Shown here in pieces: positions 56,816 to 64,000 of a stretch of 64,000 bases of DNA. The notes below the pieces were generated by a model. The model was given only the letters and a program-made list of their open reading frames with translations, was not told where the DNA came from and made no database searches. The translations under genes were made by a program, and so were the position numbers. Source of the DNA: Bacteroidales bacterium (GTDB lineage Bacteria; Bacteroidota; Bacteroidia; Bacteroidales; JAFGXI01); the NCBI GenBank assembly GCA_016936665.1, contig JAFGXI010000032.1, positions 1-64,000 of the forward strand. The letters are read 5' to 3'. Each line of letters begins with the position of its first letter. The first letter of the stretch is position 1.

Positions 56816-57592
56816 ATGTTAACAAAAAAGCGTACATATTTTATATCCGATGTACATCTAGGGTTGCCAAATCGTACTAAAAGCATAGAGCGTGAGCGAC
56901 GACTGGTTCAATGGCTCGATGAAATTAAAGAACACACCGAAGCTCTTTATTTGTTGGGCGACATTTTCGACTTTTGGTACGAATACAAACATGTTGTACC
57001 TAAAGGCTTTGTTCGTTTATTAGGAAAATTAGGAGAGCTATCGGATGCCGGAATCCCCATTTATTTCTTCACCGGAAATCATGATATTTGGGCATTCGAT
57101 TATTTCGAAAAAGAATTAGGTATAAGTATCATTAGAAAGCCAATTACTAAAGTGATTCACGATAAAGTATTTCATTTGGGGCATGGCGATGGCTTAGGCC
57201 CAGCCGACAAGGGATTTAAAGCTCTCAAATGGTTATTTACCAACAAACTGGCCCAACTGCTATTCTCCAGAGTACACCCAAACTTTGCACTATGGCTTGG
57301 CAATACTTGGTCAAGAAAAAAACGTTATTCAGAATCTCCCGACAAAATAAAATATTTAGGTGTCGATAAAGAATGGCTAATATTATATGCTAAGTCTGTA
57401 TTAGAGCGCGAATCGATCGATTATTTTATATTTGGACACAGACATTTAGCACTACACCTTAAAATTGAACAAGCAGAATTTGTTAACTTGGGTGATTGGA
57501 TTCATAACTTTACATTTGCTTATTTCGATGGTAATGAAATGGTTTTACAACGAACAAATGGAGAGATTATTCCGCTTTCAGTTCCATCATAA
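56816..57592 (+). CDS. lpxH: UDP-2,3-diacylglucosamine diphosphatase
   Basis: 258 residues. A calcineurin-type metallophosphoesterase with all five metal motifs: FISDVHLG (D12, H14), GDIFDFW (D49), GNHD (N88, H89, D90), GHGDG and FGHRH. The helical insert between them (FKALKWLFTNKLAQLLFSR) is typical of LpxH. It cleaves UDP-diacylglucosamine to lipid X in lipid A synthesis, on the cytoplasmic membrane face. Confidence 0.93.
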   Translation: MLTKKRTYFISDVHLGLPNRTKSIERERRLVQWLDEIKEHTEALYLLGDIFDFWYEYKHVVPKGFVRLLGKLGELSDAGIPIYFFTGNHDIWAFDYFEKELGISIIRKPITKVIHDKVFHLGHGDGLGPADKGFKALKWLFTNKLAQLLFSRVHPNFALWLGNTWSRKKRYSESPDKIKYLGVDKEWLILYAKSVLERESIDYFIFGHRHLALHLKIEQAEFVNLGDWIHNFTFAYFDGNEMVLQRTNGEIIPLSVPS

Positions 57593-57842
57593 ATCTTGTT
57601 AAACTAATTTCGGAGGCTAAAATCATTTTTTCCAGAACCGGTTTCTACTCTTACTTACTGCTGAGATTGTAATATTCATAATTTGTTCAATTTCTTTTGA
57701 GCGATTTACAATATTTTAAATAAAACAAAAGCGAATAATTAGTTAATGGGAAGCTCTTAAGAAGTAATCTTCATTAAATATTCAATTATAAAAATGAGTA
57801 TGACAAAATATAGAAAATAAGTTGAGAATTAGTTATTAATTG

Positions 57843-58295
57843 TCATAGCTCATCGACAATAGTGTTTATAATATTACTTTCAAAACCTCGCTGAAACAGA
57901 AAGCGCATTACTTTTTGTTTATGAGTGTAATCTAGCTTAGAAAGCTTCATCTGTTTCATTTTCTGCGAAGCTAAAGTTCGTGCTATTTGGAAATAATCTG
58001 TTTCATTAATAGAATCGAGTGCAGTATTTATTATTTCACCTGTAATATGTTTTATTTTTAAATGATAACTTATCTTCACTTTGCCCCATTTATTAAAAAG
58101 AAATTTATCGCGTACAAAGGCCGTTGCATAGCGCTCTTCATTTAAAAAGTTTTCCTTTTGCAATGCAGAAATAATGTCTTGCTTGCTTGTATTTGAAAGC
58201 TCATATTTATCGAGCTTTTTTTGAATATCGTCAATACAATATTCCTGCTTACTACACATTGCTGCCATCTTACTGTAAACCTCTTTATCTTTCAT
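57843..58295 (-). CDS. recX: RecX family regulator of RecA
   Basis: 150 residues, the usual size. Three-helix repeats of RecX: CSKQEYCIDDIQKKL, LQKENFLNEERYATAFVRDKF, KWGKVKISYHLKIK. RecX inhibits RecA filaments. recA is not adjacent. It is divergent from the next gene. The 250-nt gap towards lpxH shows nothing identifiable. Confidence 0.92.
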   Translation of the reverse strand: MKDKEVYSKMAAMCSKQEYCIDDIQKKLDKYELSNTSKQDIISALQKENFLNEERYATAFVRDKFLFNKWGKVKISYHLKIKHITGEIINTALDSINETDYFQIARTLASQKMKQMKLSKLDYTHKQKVMRFLFQRGFESNIINTIVDEL

Positions 58296-58412
58296 CGAAT
58301 TTGTTTGAACTAATCTTAAATTAGAATATTAACGTCTCTAAATTACGAATTTCGACAATCGATATATGAGCTCTATTCATTAAAATTTAATTATCTTTAC
58401 TTAAAAAAAGTC

Positions 58413-58880
58413 ATGGAAATCGAAAACAGCAAAGGTCTGTATAAAGTTTTAAGGGTTGAACTTATTGGCATCATTGTATTTGGAGGAAGTTTTCCAATTT
58501 CGTTTTTAGATGTTTATACTAATAAATACCTACCTCTTAAAGATTTTCATTACGCATTAATTATTTTAGTCACTTTCATCATTGCCGGCATCATTTGGTT
58601 TGGCTTAAAACACTCTTATATTTCGTTCAACGACGAGGGGAGCCAATACATTTTTAAATATTTTCGAATTACGCCAAAGTTTATCAAACCAAAGCCTAAA
58701 ATGGTAAAGATTCCTAAAGAAAGCCTTTACAAATACACTATCGAATCTTCTTTTTTCGGACTTCGTAAAGCCCTCTTTTTATTTCAGAAAACTCCGAAAG
58801 GCGTTGTAAAATATCCTCCCATATTTTTAACGACTTTAAAGAATGAAGAAATACAACGTTTGGAAAACGCCTTAAAGTAA
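58413..58880 (+). CDS. Small membrane protein of unknown function
   Basis: 155 residues: two membrane helices (~14-31 and ~46-64) and a cytoplasmic ~85-residue domain with GSQYIFKYFRITP and FFGLRKALFLFQKTPKG, reminiscent of bacterial PH-like domains; no firm family. The stop codon is directly followed, in the same frame, by the TTG start of dprA, so the two are translated as a coupled pair. Confidence 0.78.
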   Translation: MEIENSKGLYKVLRVELIGIIVFGGSFPISFLDVYTNKYLPLKDFHYALIILVTFIIAGIIWFGLKHSYISFNDEGSQYIFKYFRITPKFIKPKPKMVKIPKESLYKYTIESSFFGLRKALFLFQKTPKGVVKYPPIFLTTLKNEEIQRLENALK

Positions 58881-59999
58881 TTGATCTTGCCTGAATCCCA
58901 AAATAACATTAAATACCTTATTGCGCTTTCATTTATAAAAGGCGTAGGGAGTGTAACAGCCCGACAATTAATCTCGTATCTCGGTTCTGCAGAAGCTATT
59001 TTTAAAGCTTCCAAAGCAAGTTTGCAAAAAATACCAGGCGTAGGTCCGGTATTAGCATCAAATTTAAAAGATATAAACGCCATTGTTTTAGCCGAGAAAG
59101 AGTTAGAATTTGCAGATCGATACCACATCGATATACTGAGTTACACAGAATCGAACTACCCAAAGCTGCTGAAAGAATGCAACGATGCTCCATTGGTTCT
59201 ATATCAAAAAAGTAAGTATAAATTTAACGACACTTATTATATAAGCATTGTCGGTACAAGAAAACCTTCGCCATACGGCGAAAAATATTGCAAACAACTC
59301 ATCGAATCGTTAGCTGTCTCTAAAATACCGATTGTAATCGTGAGTGGCTTGGCCTATGGGATTGATGCATGTGCACATAAATCGGCTTTAGAATTCGGGC
59401 TACCAACAATTGCCGTTCTTGGTCATGGATTAGACTTAATATATCCTTCCTCTCATAAACAAGTGGCCACTTCTATTATTAACAATGGTAGTTTGCTTAC
59501 CGAGTTTCCTCAAGGGACAAAACCAGCAAGAAGCAATTTCGTTAGTAGAAATAGAATAATTGCAGGATTATCGGAAGCTACTATCGTTATCGAATCGGCA
59601 ACAAAAGGAGGCTCTCTTATTACCGCCGATTTTGCGTTTGGTTATAACCGCGAGGTTTTAGCCCTTCCCGGAAGGGCTGACGATCTGAAATCTGGGGGAT
59701 GTAACTTTTTAATTAAAACCCAAAAAGCCACAATGTACGAATCGTTCGATGATTTAGTCAAAGTACTCAATTGGGACACTTTAAAAGGCACACAAACAAA
59801 AATAAATGTTGCACAGAATCTATCGGAAGAACAATTAAAACTATACCAATGGATGAAGTCTCAAGCCGATTTTTGCTCAATCGATCGTATTAATATTCAG
59901 TCTGGTTTGAATAAAAATATCATTCCGGCTTTACTTTTAGATTTAGAATTTTTAAATTTGGTGAAAGCAATTCCCGGTGGTCAATATCAAATTTTATAA
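58881..59999 (+). CDS. dprA: DNA processing protein DprA
   Basis: 372 residues. DprA loads RecA on incoming single-stranded DNA during natural transformation. N-terminal HhH region (FIKGVGSVTARQLISYLG, IPGVGPVLASNL), then the Rossmann-like domain (VGTRKPSPYGEKY, VSGLAYGIDACAHKSAL, VLGHGLD), the SRNRIIAGLSEATIVIE and GSLITADFAFGYNREVLALPG motifs, and a C-terminal winged-helix-like tail. TTG start at 58881 (a second TTG at 58887 is possible); no ATG is available before the conserved region. It follows the previous stop without a spacer. Confidence 0.95.
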   Translation: MILPESQNNIKYLIALSFIKGVGSVTARQLISYLGSAEAIFKASKASLQKIPGVGPVLASNLKDINAIVLAEKELEFADRYHIDILSYTESNYPKLLKECNDAPLVLYQKSKYKFNDTYYISIVGTRKPSPYGEKYCKQLIESLAVSKIPIVIVSGLAYGIDACAHKSALEFGLPTIAVLGHGLDLIYPSSHKQVATSIINNGSLLTEFPQGTKPARSNFVSRNRIIAGLSEATIVIESATKGGSLITADFAFGYNREVLALPGRADDLKSGGCNFLIKTQKATMYESFDDLVKVLNWDTLKGTQTKINVAQNLSEEQLKLYQWMKSQADFCSIDRINIQSGLNKNIIPALLLDLEFLNLVKAIPGGQYQIL

Positions 60000-60009
60000 C
60001 TTTATTCCG

Positions 60010-60246
60010 ATGAAAATTCTACGTTCAGTTCAAATCAGTATTATTATTGTTTCCTTATTTGCTATTTCGGCATGCACAGAAACGACAAGTACATCTAGCA
60101 ACGATGAGTCTTCGAAAGAAGAACGTGTAATCGATGAGTTAGAAAATAATATCGATCAAATGAACGAAGATTTGGAGAACATTATGCAAGAGATGGAAAA
60201 TGAGATGGAAGATGAGTCCGAAACGCAAATGGATACCATATCTTAA
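60010..60246 (+). CDS. Small acidic lipoprotein
   Basis: 78 residues from the ATG at 60010; a longer frame from 59977 would overlap dprA and spoil the signal peptide. The lipobox AISAC acylates the Cys near residue 22; the rest is a highly acidic Glu/Asp/Met-rich helix (RVIDELENNIDQMNEDLENI), probably a coiled coil. No family known; the layout resembles Lpp-like spacer lipoproteins but without the basic C-terminus. Confidence 0.7.
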   Translation: MKILRSVQISIIIVSLFAISACTETTSTSSNDESSKEERVIDELENNIDQMNEDLENIMQEMENEMEDESETQMDTIS

Positions 60247-60676
60247 AATTTATCGCTGGTTTTTTCGATACTGGAAAACAATTAGTTGGGCTATCTTAGT
60301 TTACTGGTTAAGTACTTTCTCGGTCTATCAAAAAAATCATCATACATTTTTACTTAATATTCCGCATCTTGACAAAGCGGTGCACTTTTTTATGTACTTT
60401 ACGCTTATCACGCTGTGGCTGTCAGATTATTTTAAAGTTCGACAAATTTGTTTATATCGTAAAATGATTTGGATTGTTGTTGCCTGTTTTTTTTATGGTG
60501 TACTGATGGAGCTGATTCAGGCTTTTTTTACAACCAACCGAAATGGAGATATTCTCGATGCTATTACCAATGGATTAGGAGCAATAATTGGTTTGATTTT
60601 ATTTAAATACTTGGGAATTTACCGAAAAGTAATGATTCGCATTGTAACACAAAGAAGAGTATATAAAAGCTGTTAA
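60200..60676 (+). CDS. VanZ-like family membrane protein
   Basis: 158 residues with four membrane helices. The VanZ-like core is visible: SWAILVYWLSTFS, HLDKAVHFFMYFTLITLWL and ELIQAFFTTNRNGDILDAIT with the conserved GD(I)xD. The start at 60200 overlaps the lipoprotein gene; an ATG at 60212 is equally possible. Function of single VanZ domains is unclear. Its stop overlaps that of the convergent transketolase gene by 4 bp (TTAA). Confidence 0.88.
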   Translation: MRWKMSPKRKWIPYLKIYRWFFRYWKTISWAILVYWLSTFSVYQKNHHTFLLNIPHLDKAVHFFMYFTLITLWLSDYFKVRQICLYRKMIWIVVACFFYGVLMELIQAFFTTNRNGDILDAITNGLGAIIGLILFKYLGIYRKVMIRIVTQRRVYKSC

Positions 60677-61485
60677 TCCAAGGCGTTAAGAAACAAATTA
60701 AACTCCTCTTCGTTCGGTGCTTTACCATGCCATTTGTAATTGTCCTCTATAGACTTTACACCTTTACCCATTTTTGTATGAGCAATAATTACGCTAGGCT
60801 GTACTTTACTAGATTTAGCCTTTGAAAACGCTTGTTTTAGAGCTTTAAAATCGTGGCCATCGCACTCAAGCACTTGCCAACCAAAAGCCATCCATTTATC
60901 TTTTAGAGGTTCTAATTGCATAACCGATTCTGTACTACCATCAATTTGTACCACGTTTCTATCAACAATAGCTATTAATTGATTTAATTGATGGTGTGAT
61001 GCACTCATAGCAGCTTCCCAAACAGAGCCTTCTTGCAATTCTCCATCACCCAAAACACAATAGGTGTAAAACTTTTTTAAATCCATTTTCGCTGCTAAAG
61101 CCAAGCCTACACTTACCGATAAACCCTGCCCCAAAGAACCGGCAGCCAATTCTATTCCCGGTAACTGATGCTCAATGCTTGGATGCCCTTGTAAACGCGT
61201 TCCCAACTTACGTAAGGTGTTTAGTTCCGAAAGAGGGAAGTATCCCGAATGGGCTAAAGTAGCATACAAAACAGGAGCGACATGTCCTATAGATAGAATT
61301 AATCTATCACGATCTGACCATCTCCAATCTTCTGGTCGATGATTTAAAACCTCGAAATATAAAATCGCAAACACATCAGCCAGACCTAGCGAACCACCTA
61401 AATGACCGCTTTTTGCATGATATAAACTTTCGATAACTGAACGGCGAATAGCCTTCGATTTTGATGTTAAAAAATCAACATCCAT
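60673..61485 (-). CDS. Transketolase N-terminal (TPP-binding) subunit, stand-alone
   Basis: 270 residues, covering only the TPP-binding half: YHAKSGHLGGSLGLADVFAI, RDRLILSIGHVAPVLYATLA, GHPSIEHQLPGIELAAGSLGQ, the TPP motif GDGELQEGSVWEAAM with IAIVDRN, and KMGKGVKSIEDNYKWHGKAP. The pyrimidine-binding and C-terminal domains are missing. In split transketolases the second half normally follows at once, but here the next gene is convergent (vanZ-like). Overlaps the SPOR gene stop as TAATG. Confidence 0.93.
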   Translation of the reverse strand: MDVDFLTSKSKAIRRSVIESLYHAKSGHLGGSLGLADVFAILYFEVLNHRPEDWRWSDRDRLILSIGHVAPVLYATLAHSGYFPLSELNTLRKLGTRLQGHPSIEHQLPGIELAAGSLGQGLSVSVGLALAAKMDLKKFYTYCVLGDGELQEGSVWEAAMSASHHQLNQLIAIVDRNVVQIDGSTESVMQLEPLKDKWMAFGWQVLECDGHDFKALKQAFSKAKSSKVQPSVIIAHTKMGKGVKSIEDNYKWHGKAPNEEEFNLFLNALD

Positions 61486-61928
61486 TATTCTATAAGATTT
61501 GGCCAGTCTATGAAATCCTTAACGATAAAAGCTCCCGGATATATCGTTTCTATTTTTTTAAGTAAGGCTAAAGCTTCGCTTTTTGTTCTGTAATCGCCTA
61601 CTCTTACCTTGAAATTAGGTTCTTGAAATACAACATGAGCAGAAACATCTGGGTATGCCGAGACGAAGCTATTTCTTATTGAATTGGCCTTTTCTCTGGC
61701 TGTGTGGCCAGAACCGAAGTAGATCTGAACCCTATATCCATTAATTCCTTGTTCGTTTTTTTTGCTTTCGGAATAATTTAAAAGCATTTGTTTTAAAATG
61801 GCTTCTTGAAAAATATAAATTTTACCACCAGACTCAGAAGGGGATGCCAATTCAGAAAACACATCTGTTTTCTGACTATATGCAAAGAAATTAAGCAAAA
61901 GAAATAATGTTGATATTATCAATTTCAT
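61485..61928 (-). CDS. SPOR-domain secreted protein
   Basis: 147 residues from the ATG at 61928; the TTG at 61973 would overlap the usp gene. Signal peptide ~1-19 (NFFAYSQ), then a SPOR domain (~65-140: GYRVQIYFGSGHTAREKANS, NFKVRVGDYRTKSEALALL), a fold that binds denuded peptidoglycan at division sites. Between the usp and transketolase genes in one probable operon. Confidence 0.9.
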   Translation of the reverse strand: MKLIISTLFLLLNFFAYSQKTDVFSELASPSESGGKIYIFQEAILKQMLLNYSESKKNEQGINGYRVQIYFGSGHTAREKANSIRNSFVSAYPDVSAHVVFQEPNFKVRVGDYRTKSEALALLKKIETIYPGAFIVKDFIDWPNLIE

Positions 61929-61959
61929 ATTTTTCAATTTTGACAACAAAAATAATAAA

Positions 61960-62796
61960 TTATTGGTACGCAAGCGTTGGTCTTAGGGTTAATACCGGAA
62001 TAGGCGAATTATTTACCATATGTTGAGCATAAGCTCCCATCAACAGACTAACAGGATGTTCTCCTTGTTCGGTCATAATTGCGATTAAATCAGCATCTAT
62101 AGATTTTGCATAATCTATAGTCATCTCGGTAATATTAGAGCCTTGCAACATCATTGTAACATGTTTTATTTGTCTCTGCTCTAAATACTCGTCTGTTTGT
62201 TTCACCCAAGACTCTACTCTTTTTAAGATATCCGACATAGCCGTTTCTGTAACCCCAATGACATGAATTTCGGCATCAAAAAAAGCAGCCATATCAGCCG
62301 TAAAAGGGAGTTTACGCCTTGTATTTTTCGAAGCGTCTATAGGTAAAACAATTTTATTAATACGATCTCTCATGAAGCCGTTACGGATAGTAACTACCGG
62401 ACAAGTTGCATTCGAAACAACTTTATATGCATTACTTCCAATCCAGTAAGAATCACTACCGGAAGCACCGTGCGTGCCCATTATAATATAATCTATCTTA
62501 TTGTCCTCTGCGTATTTAACAATTTCTCTAGAAACATTACCTTCTACGATTTGATAAGTTAAATTTTGATTAACTTGAGGTTGATATCGATATAGAATTA
62601 GATTGATATAGTCGTTAACGGTTTTGCCTTTAAAGTCTTCGAGGTCGCTGAAATAAAAGGGCGTTTCGAAGTTTTTATAGTGTACAACATGCAACATTAC
62701 GACATTAGATTCTGTAGTATTAGCTAATCTAATGGCATGTTCCAACGCATTAATGGAATCTGCTGAAAAATCGAGTGGAACAAGTATATTTTTCAT
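61960..62796 (-). CDS. Tandem universal stress protein (two UspA domains)
   Basis: 278 residues from the ATG at 62796; the GTG two codons earlier is less likely. Two UspA domains in tandem. The first has ILVPLDFSADSINALEHAI and the ATP-binding-type GTHGASGSDSYWIGSNA; in the second the matching motif is degenerate (MTEQGEHPVSLLMGAYAQ), so only the first may bind ATP. Typical of Bacteroidota stress proteins. First of usp-SPOR-transketolase. Confidence 0.92.
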   Translation of the reverse strand: MKNILVPLDFSADSINALEHAIRLANTTESNVVMLHVVHYKNFETPFYFSDLEDFKGKTVNDYINLILYRYQPQVNQNLTYQIVEGNVSREIVKYAEDNKIDYIIMGTHGASGSDSYWIGSNAYKVVSNATCPVVTIRNGFMRDRINKIVLPIDASKNTRRKLPFTADMAAFFDAEIHVIGVTETAMSDILKRVESWVKQTDEYLEQRQIKHVTMMLQGSNITEMTIDYAKSIDADLIAIMTEQGEHPVSLLMGAYAQHMVNNSPIPVLTLRPTLAYQ

Positions 62797-62899
62797 TGGC
62801 ACCTTTGGTTTGGAGCTAGCACAATCACGTACTGTACCAAAGTTAATAAAAAAATCTGATAATCAAAGTTTTCTTTCAAACTCGCGTACCAACGAACGG

Positions 62900-63820
62900 T
62901 TATTCCTGTTTTTTGTGCCAAAGCATAGCTATAGCCAAGCCCGAAATCATATGCCAAATACCCCACCAAGCAGCAATGAAGGCCATTCCTCCTATTTGTA
63001 TATCTTCTGGGAATATTTTGGGGTTAAAAATGAGTACAAGCGCAAGTCCTGAGTTTTGAATTCCGGTTTCAATCGTTATCGTTTTTCTGTCGGCTAGTGA
63101 ACTTTTAAAAAGCGTGGACAAAAAATAACCTGATAATAGGGCAACCAAGTTGTGTGCTAATACAATTAAAAAAATTAAATGAATATACCGAAGAAATAAA
63201 CTGAAATTATTAGCCAAAGCCACGACTATGAATCCAAGAAAAATTATGATAGATAAAATTTTTATAGGCTTTTTTATTTTTTGAGCTACAATTGGTTTTT
63301 TTGAATTAAACCAAACGCCTAGAATAAGAGGTAAACCCAATATCAAAACTACCGTTTGAAACATTTGAAGGAAATCGATGCTTATTGGATGTATTAAATT
63401 GGATTGGCTCACGTACAAACTACCCCAAAATGAAAAATTTAGAGGTGTAAGCAAGACCGAAAGCATTGTCGAAAAACCCGTTAAACTGAGTGATAGCTCA
63501 ACATTACCTTTAGCTAATGAAGAAATAAAATTTGAAATATTTCCACCCGGACATGCTGCTACTAGAATCATTCCTAAGGCTACACTTTCGGTAGGTTTAA
63601 TAATAAAAATAAGCAAAAAGGTAAGAGACGGCAACAATAAAAATTGAGAGACTAATCCAACAATAAACGATTTGGGTTTAAAAAAGATGGTTTTAAAATT
63701 ACTAAGACGAATATCTAAAGCAACACCAAACATAATAATTGCCAAACTAACATTTAAAAAGTGTAAGCCGGAAGCATTAAAATTCAATTTGTACTGGTCT
63801 AAAACTAGAAGGGCATCCAT
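62900..63820 (-). CDS. Bile acid:sodium symporter (BASS) family transporter
   Basis: 306 residues with nine to ten helices. BASS features: MFGVALDIRLSNFKTIF, AACPGGNISNFISSLAKGN (the Na+-binding crossover motif) and ETGIQNSGLALVLI. Members carry bile acids, pantoate or other organic anions with Na+. Substrate unknown. It is separated from the usp operon by ~100 nt. Confidence 0.92.
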   Translation of the reverse strand: MDALLVLDQYKLNFNASGLHFLNVSLAIIMFGVALDIRLSNFKTIFFKPKSFIVGLVSQFLLLPSLTFLLIFIIKPTESVALGMILVAACPGGNISNFISSLAKGNVELSLSLTGFSTMLSVLLTPLNFSFWGSLYVSQSNLIHPISIDFLQMFQTVVLILGLPLILGVWFNSKKPIVAQKIKKPIKILSIIIFLGFIVVALANNFSLFLRYIHLIFLIVLAHNLVALLSGYFLSTLFKSSLADRKTITIETGIQNSGLALVLIFNPKIFPEDIQIGGMAFIAAWWGIWHMISGLAIAMLWHKKQE

Positions 63821-63842
63821 AATTCAATTCGTCTTAATAAAA

Positions 63843-63864
63843 AAGGCCACCAATGGGTGGCCTT
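63843..63864. terminator. Terminator of the partial outer-membrane protein gene
   Basis: Nine-bp perfect stem AAGGCCACC (63843-63851) with GGTGGCCTT (63856-63864), loop AATG, followed on the minus strand by a T run. It lies 24 nt after the stop codon at 63888. Confidence 0.9.
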
Positions 63865-63887
63865 AGGTTTTTTATATATTATTGTTC

Positions 63888-64000
63888 TTAGAAATGGAAA
63901 ATTAAATTGATATTTCCACCTAGTCCTAACCAACCATTGTTCTCAAAAAAACCTTGAGAAGAAGAGTCCGAACCGAACATAAATTGATTTGCTCTTCCTG
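63888..64000 (-). CDS. C-terminal end of an outer-membrane beta-barrel protein, 5' partial
   Basis: The last 36 codons read (minus strand) GRANQFMFGSDSSSQG...NGWLGLGGNINLIFHF and a TAA stop. The amphipathic last strand with C-terminal Phe is the hallmark of BAM substrates. The start lies beyond the window, so the family is unknown. A strong terminator follows. Confidence 0.6.
   Translation of the reverse strand, partial: GRANQFMFGSDSSSQGFFENNGWLGLGGNINLIFHF

Noticed and set aside
57593..57842. Possible small RNA or gene in the lpxH-recX gap
   Set aside because: No promoter-terminator pair or coding frame with supportable features; only AT-rich sequence.
62732..63052. 106-codon plus-strand frame across the usp-BASS gap
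   Set aside because: Most of it is antisense to two well-supported genes and it shows no family features.

Overview
This window is AT-rich chromosomal DNA from a Gram-negative member of the Bacteroidota. The evidence is: two proteins with C-terminal type IX secretion (T9SS type A) sorting domains, a remnant of a SusC-type TonB-dependent receptor, Kdo transferase, LpxH and LptB for LPS, a small RRM RNA-binding protein, the futalosine menaquinone enzyme MqnC, a B12-dependent ribonucleotide reductase, and many promoters of the Bacteroidota form TTTG-N19/20-TAnnTTTG with little Shine-Dalgarno signal. I cannot fix the order or genus. I see no rRNA, tRNA, CRISPR array, intact insertion sequence or prophage; this is mostly core genome with a few accessory spots.

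Layout. 1-3.6 kb: the 3' part of a large secreted T9SS protein (BNR/sortilin-like repeats, PKD domains, CUB-like domain). 3.65-9.5 kb: a TetR-controlled envelope module (LolA-like periplasmic protein, two FtsX-type permeases, LolD-type ATPase, outer-membrane beta-barrel). 9.7-13.3 kb: ferredoxin and mfd. 13.3-20.4 kb (minus): DsrE protein, glycosyltransferase, radical SAM protein, mnmG, and nrdJ with a 128-nt leader. 20.4-25.8 kb (minus): operon lptB - ABC exporter pair - ppx/gppA - waaA(kdtA). 25.8-30.4 kb (minus): uvrC, two TlpA-like thioredoxins, thiL and an RRM protein. 30.5-42.5 kb (plus): YgiQ, polysaccharide deacetylase, LolA-like carrier with an overlapping LolB-like lipoprotein, xerC/D, YwqK-type repeat protein, lipoprotein, T9SS subtilisin, EamA transporter, lnt, MATE pump.

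42.5-43.1 kb is a scar: a tandem/inverted repeat and the amputated 5' end of a susC-like gene. 43.1-55.8 kb: TPR-SpoIIE phosphatase, yqeY, rfaE2, flippase-like protein, panD, panC, the operon folB - rnpA (with an unusual N-terminal four-cysteine extension) - ctpA, a lipoprotein, mqnC and a TPR-LuxR regulator. 55.8-64 kb: secreted protein, lpxH, recX, membrane protein, dprA, lipoprotein, vanZ-like, a stand-alone transketolase N-terminal half, SPOR protein, universal stress protein, a BASS transporter and the 3' end of an outer-membrane protein.

Common theme: much of the window serves the cell envelope (lipoprotein maturation by Lnt, lipoprotein transport by LolA/B-like proteins, LPS synthesis and export, T9SS cargo). 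Genes are tightly packed: several neighbours overlap as TAATG or ATGA, and three convergent pairs overlap by exactly 4 bp at their stop codons. Several start codons were moved from the longest reading frame because a promoter or terminator lies inside the extended 5' end (mfd, uvrC, mnmG, folB), or because the longer form starts at TTG/GTG next to a good ATG.
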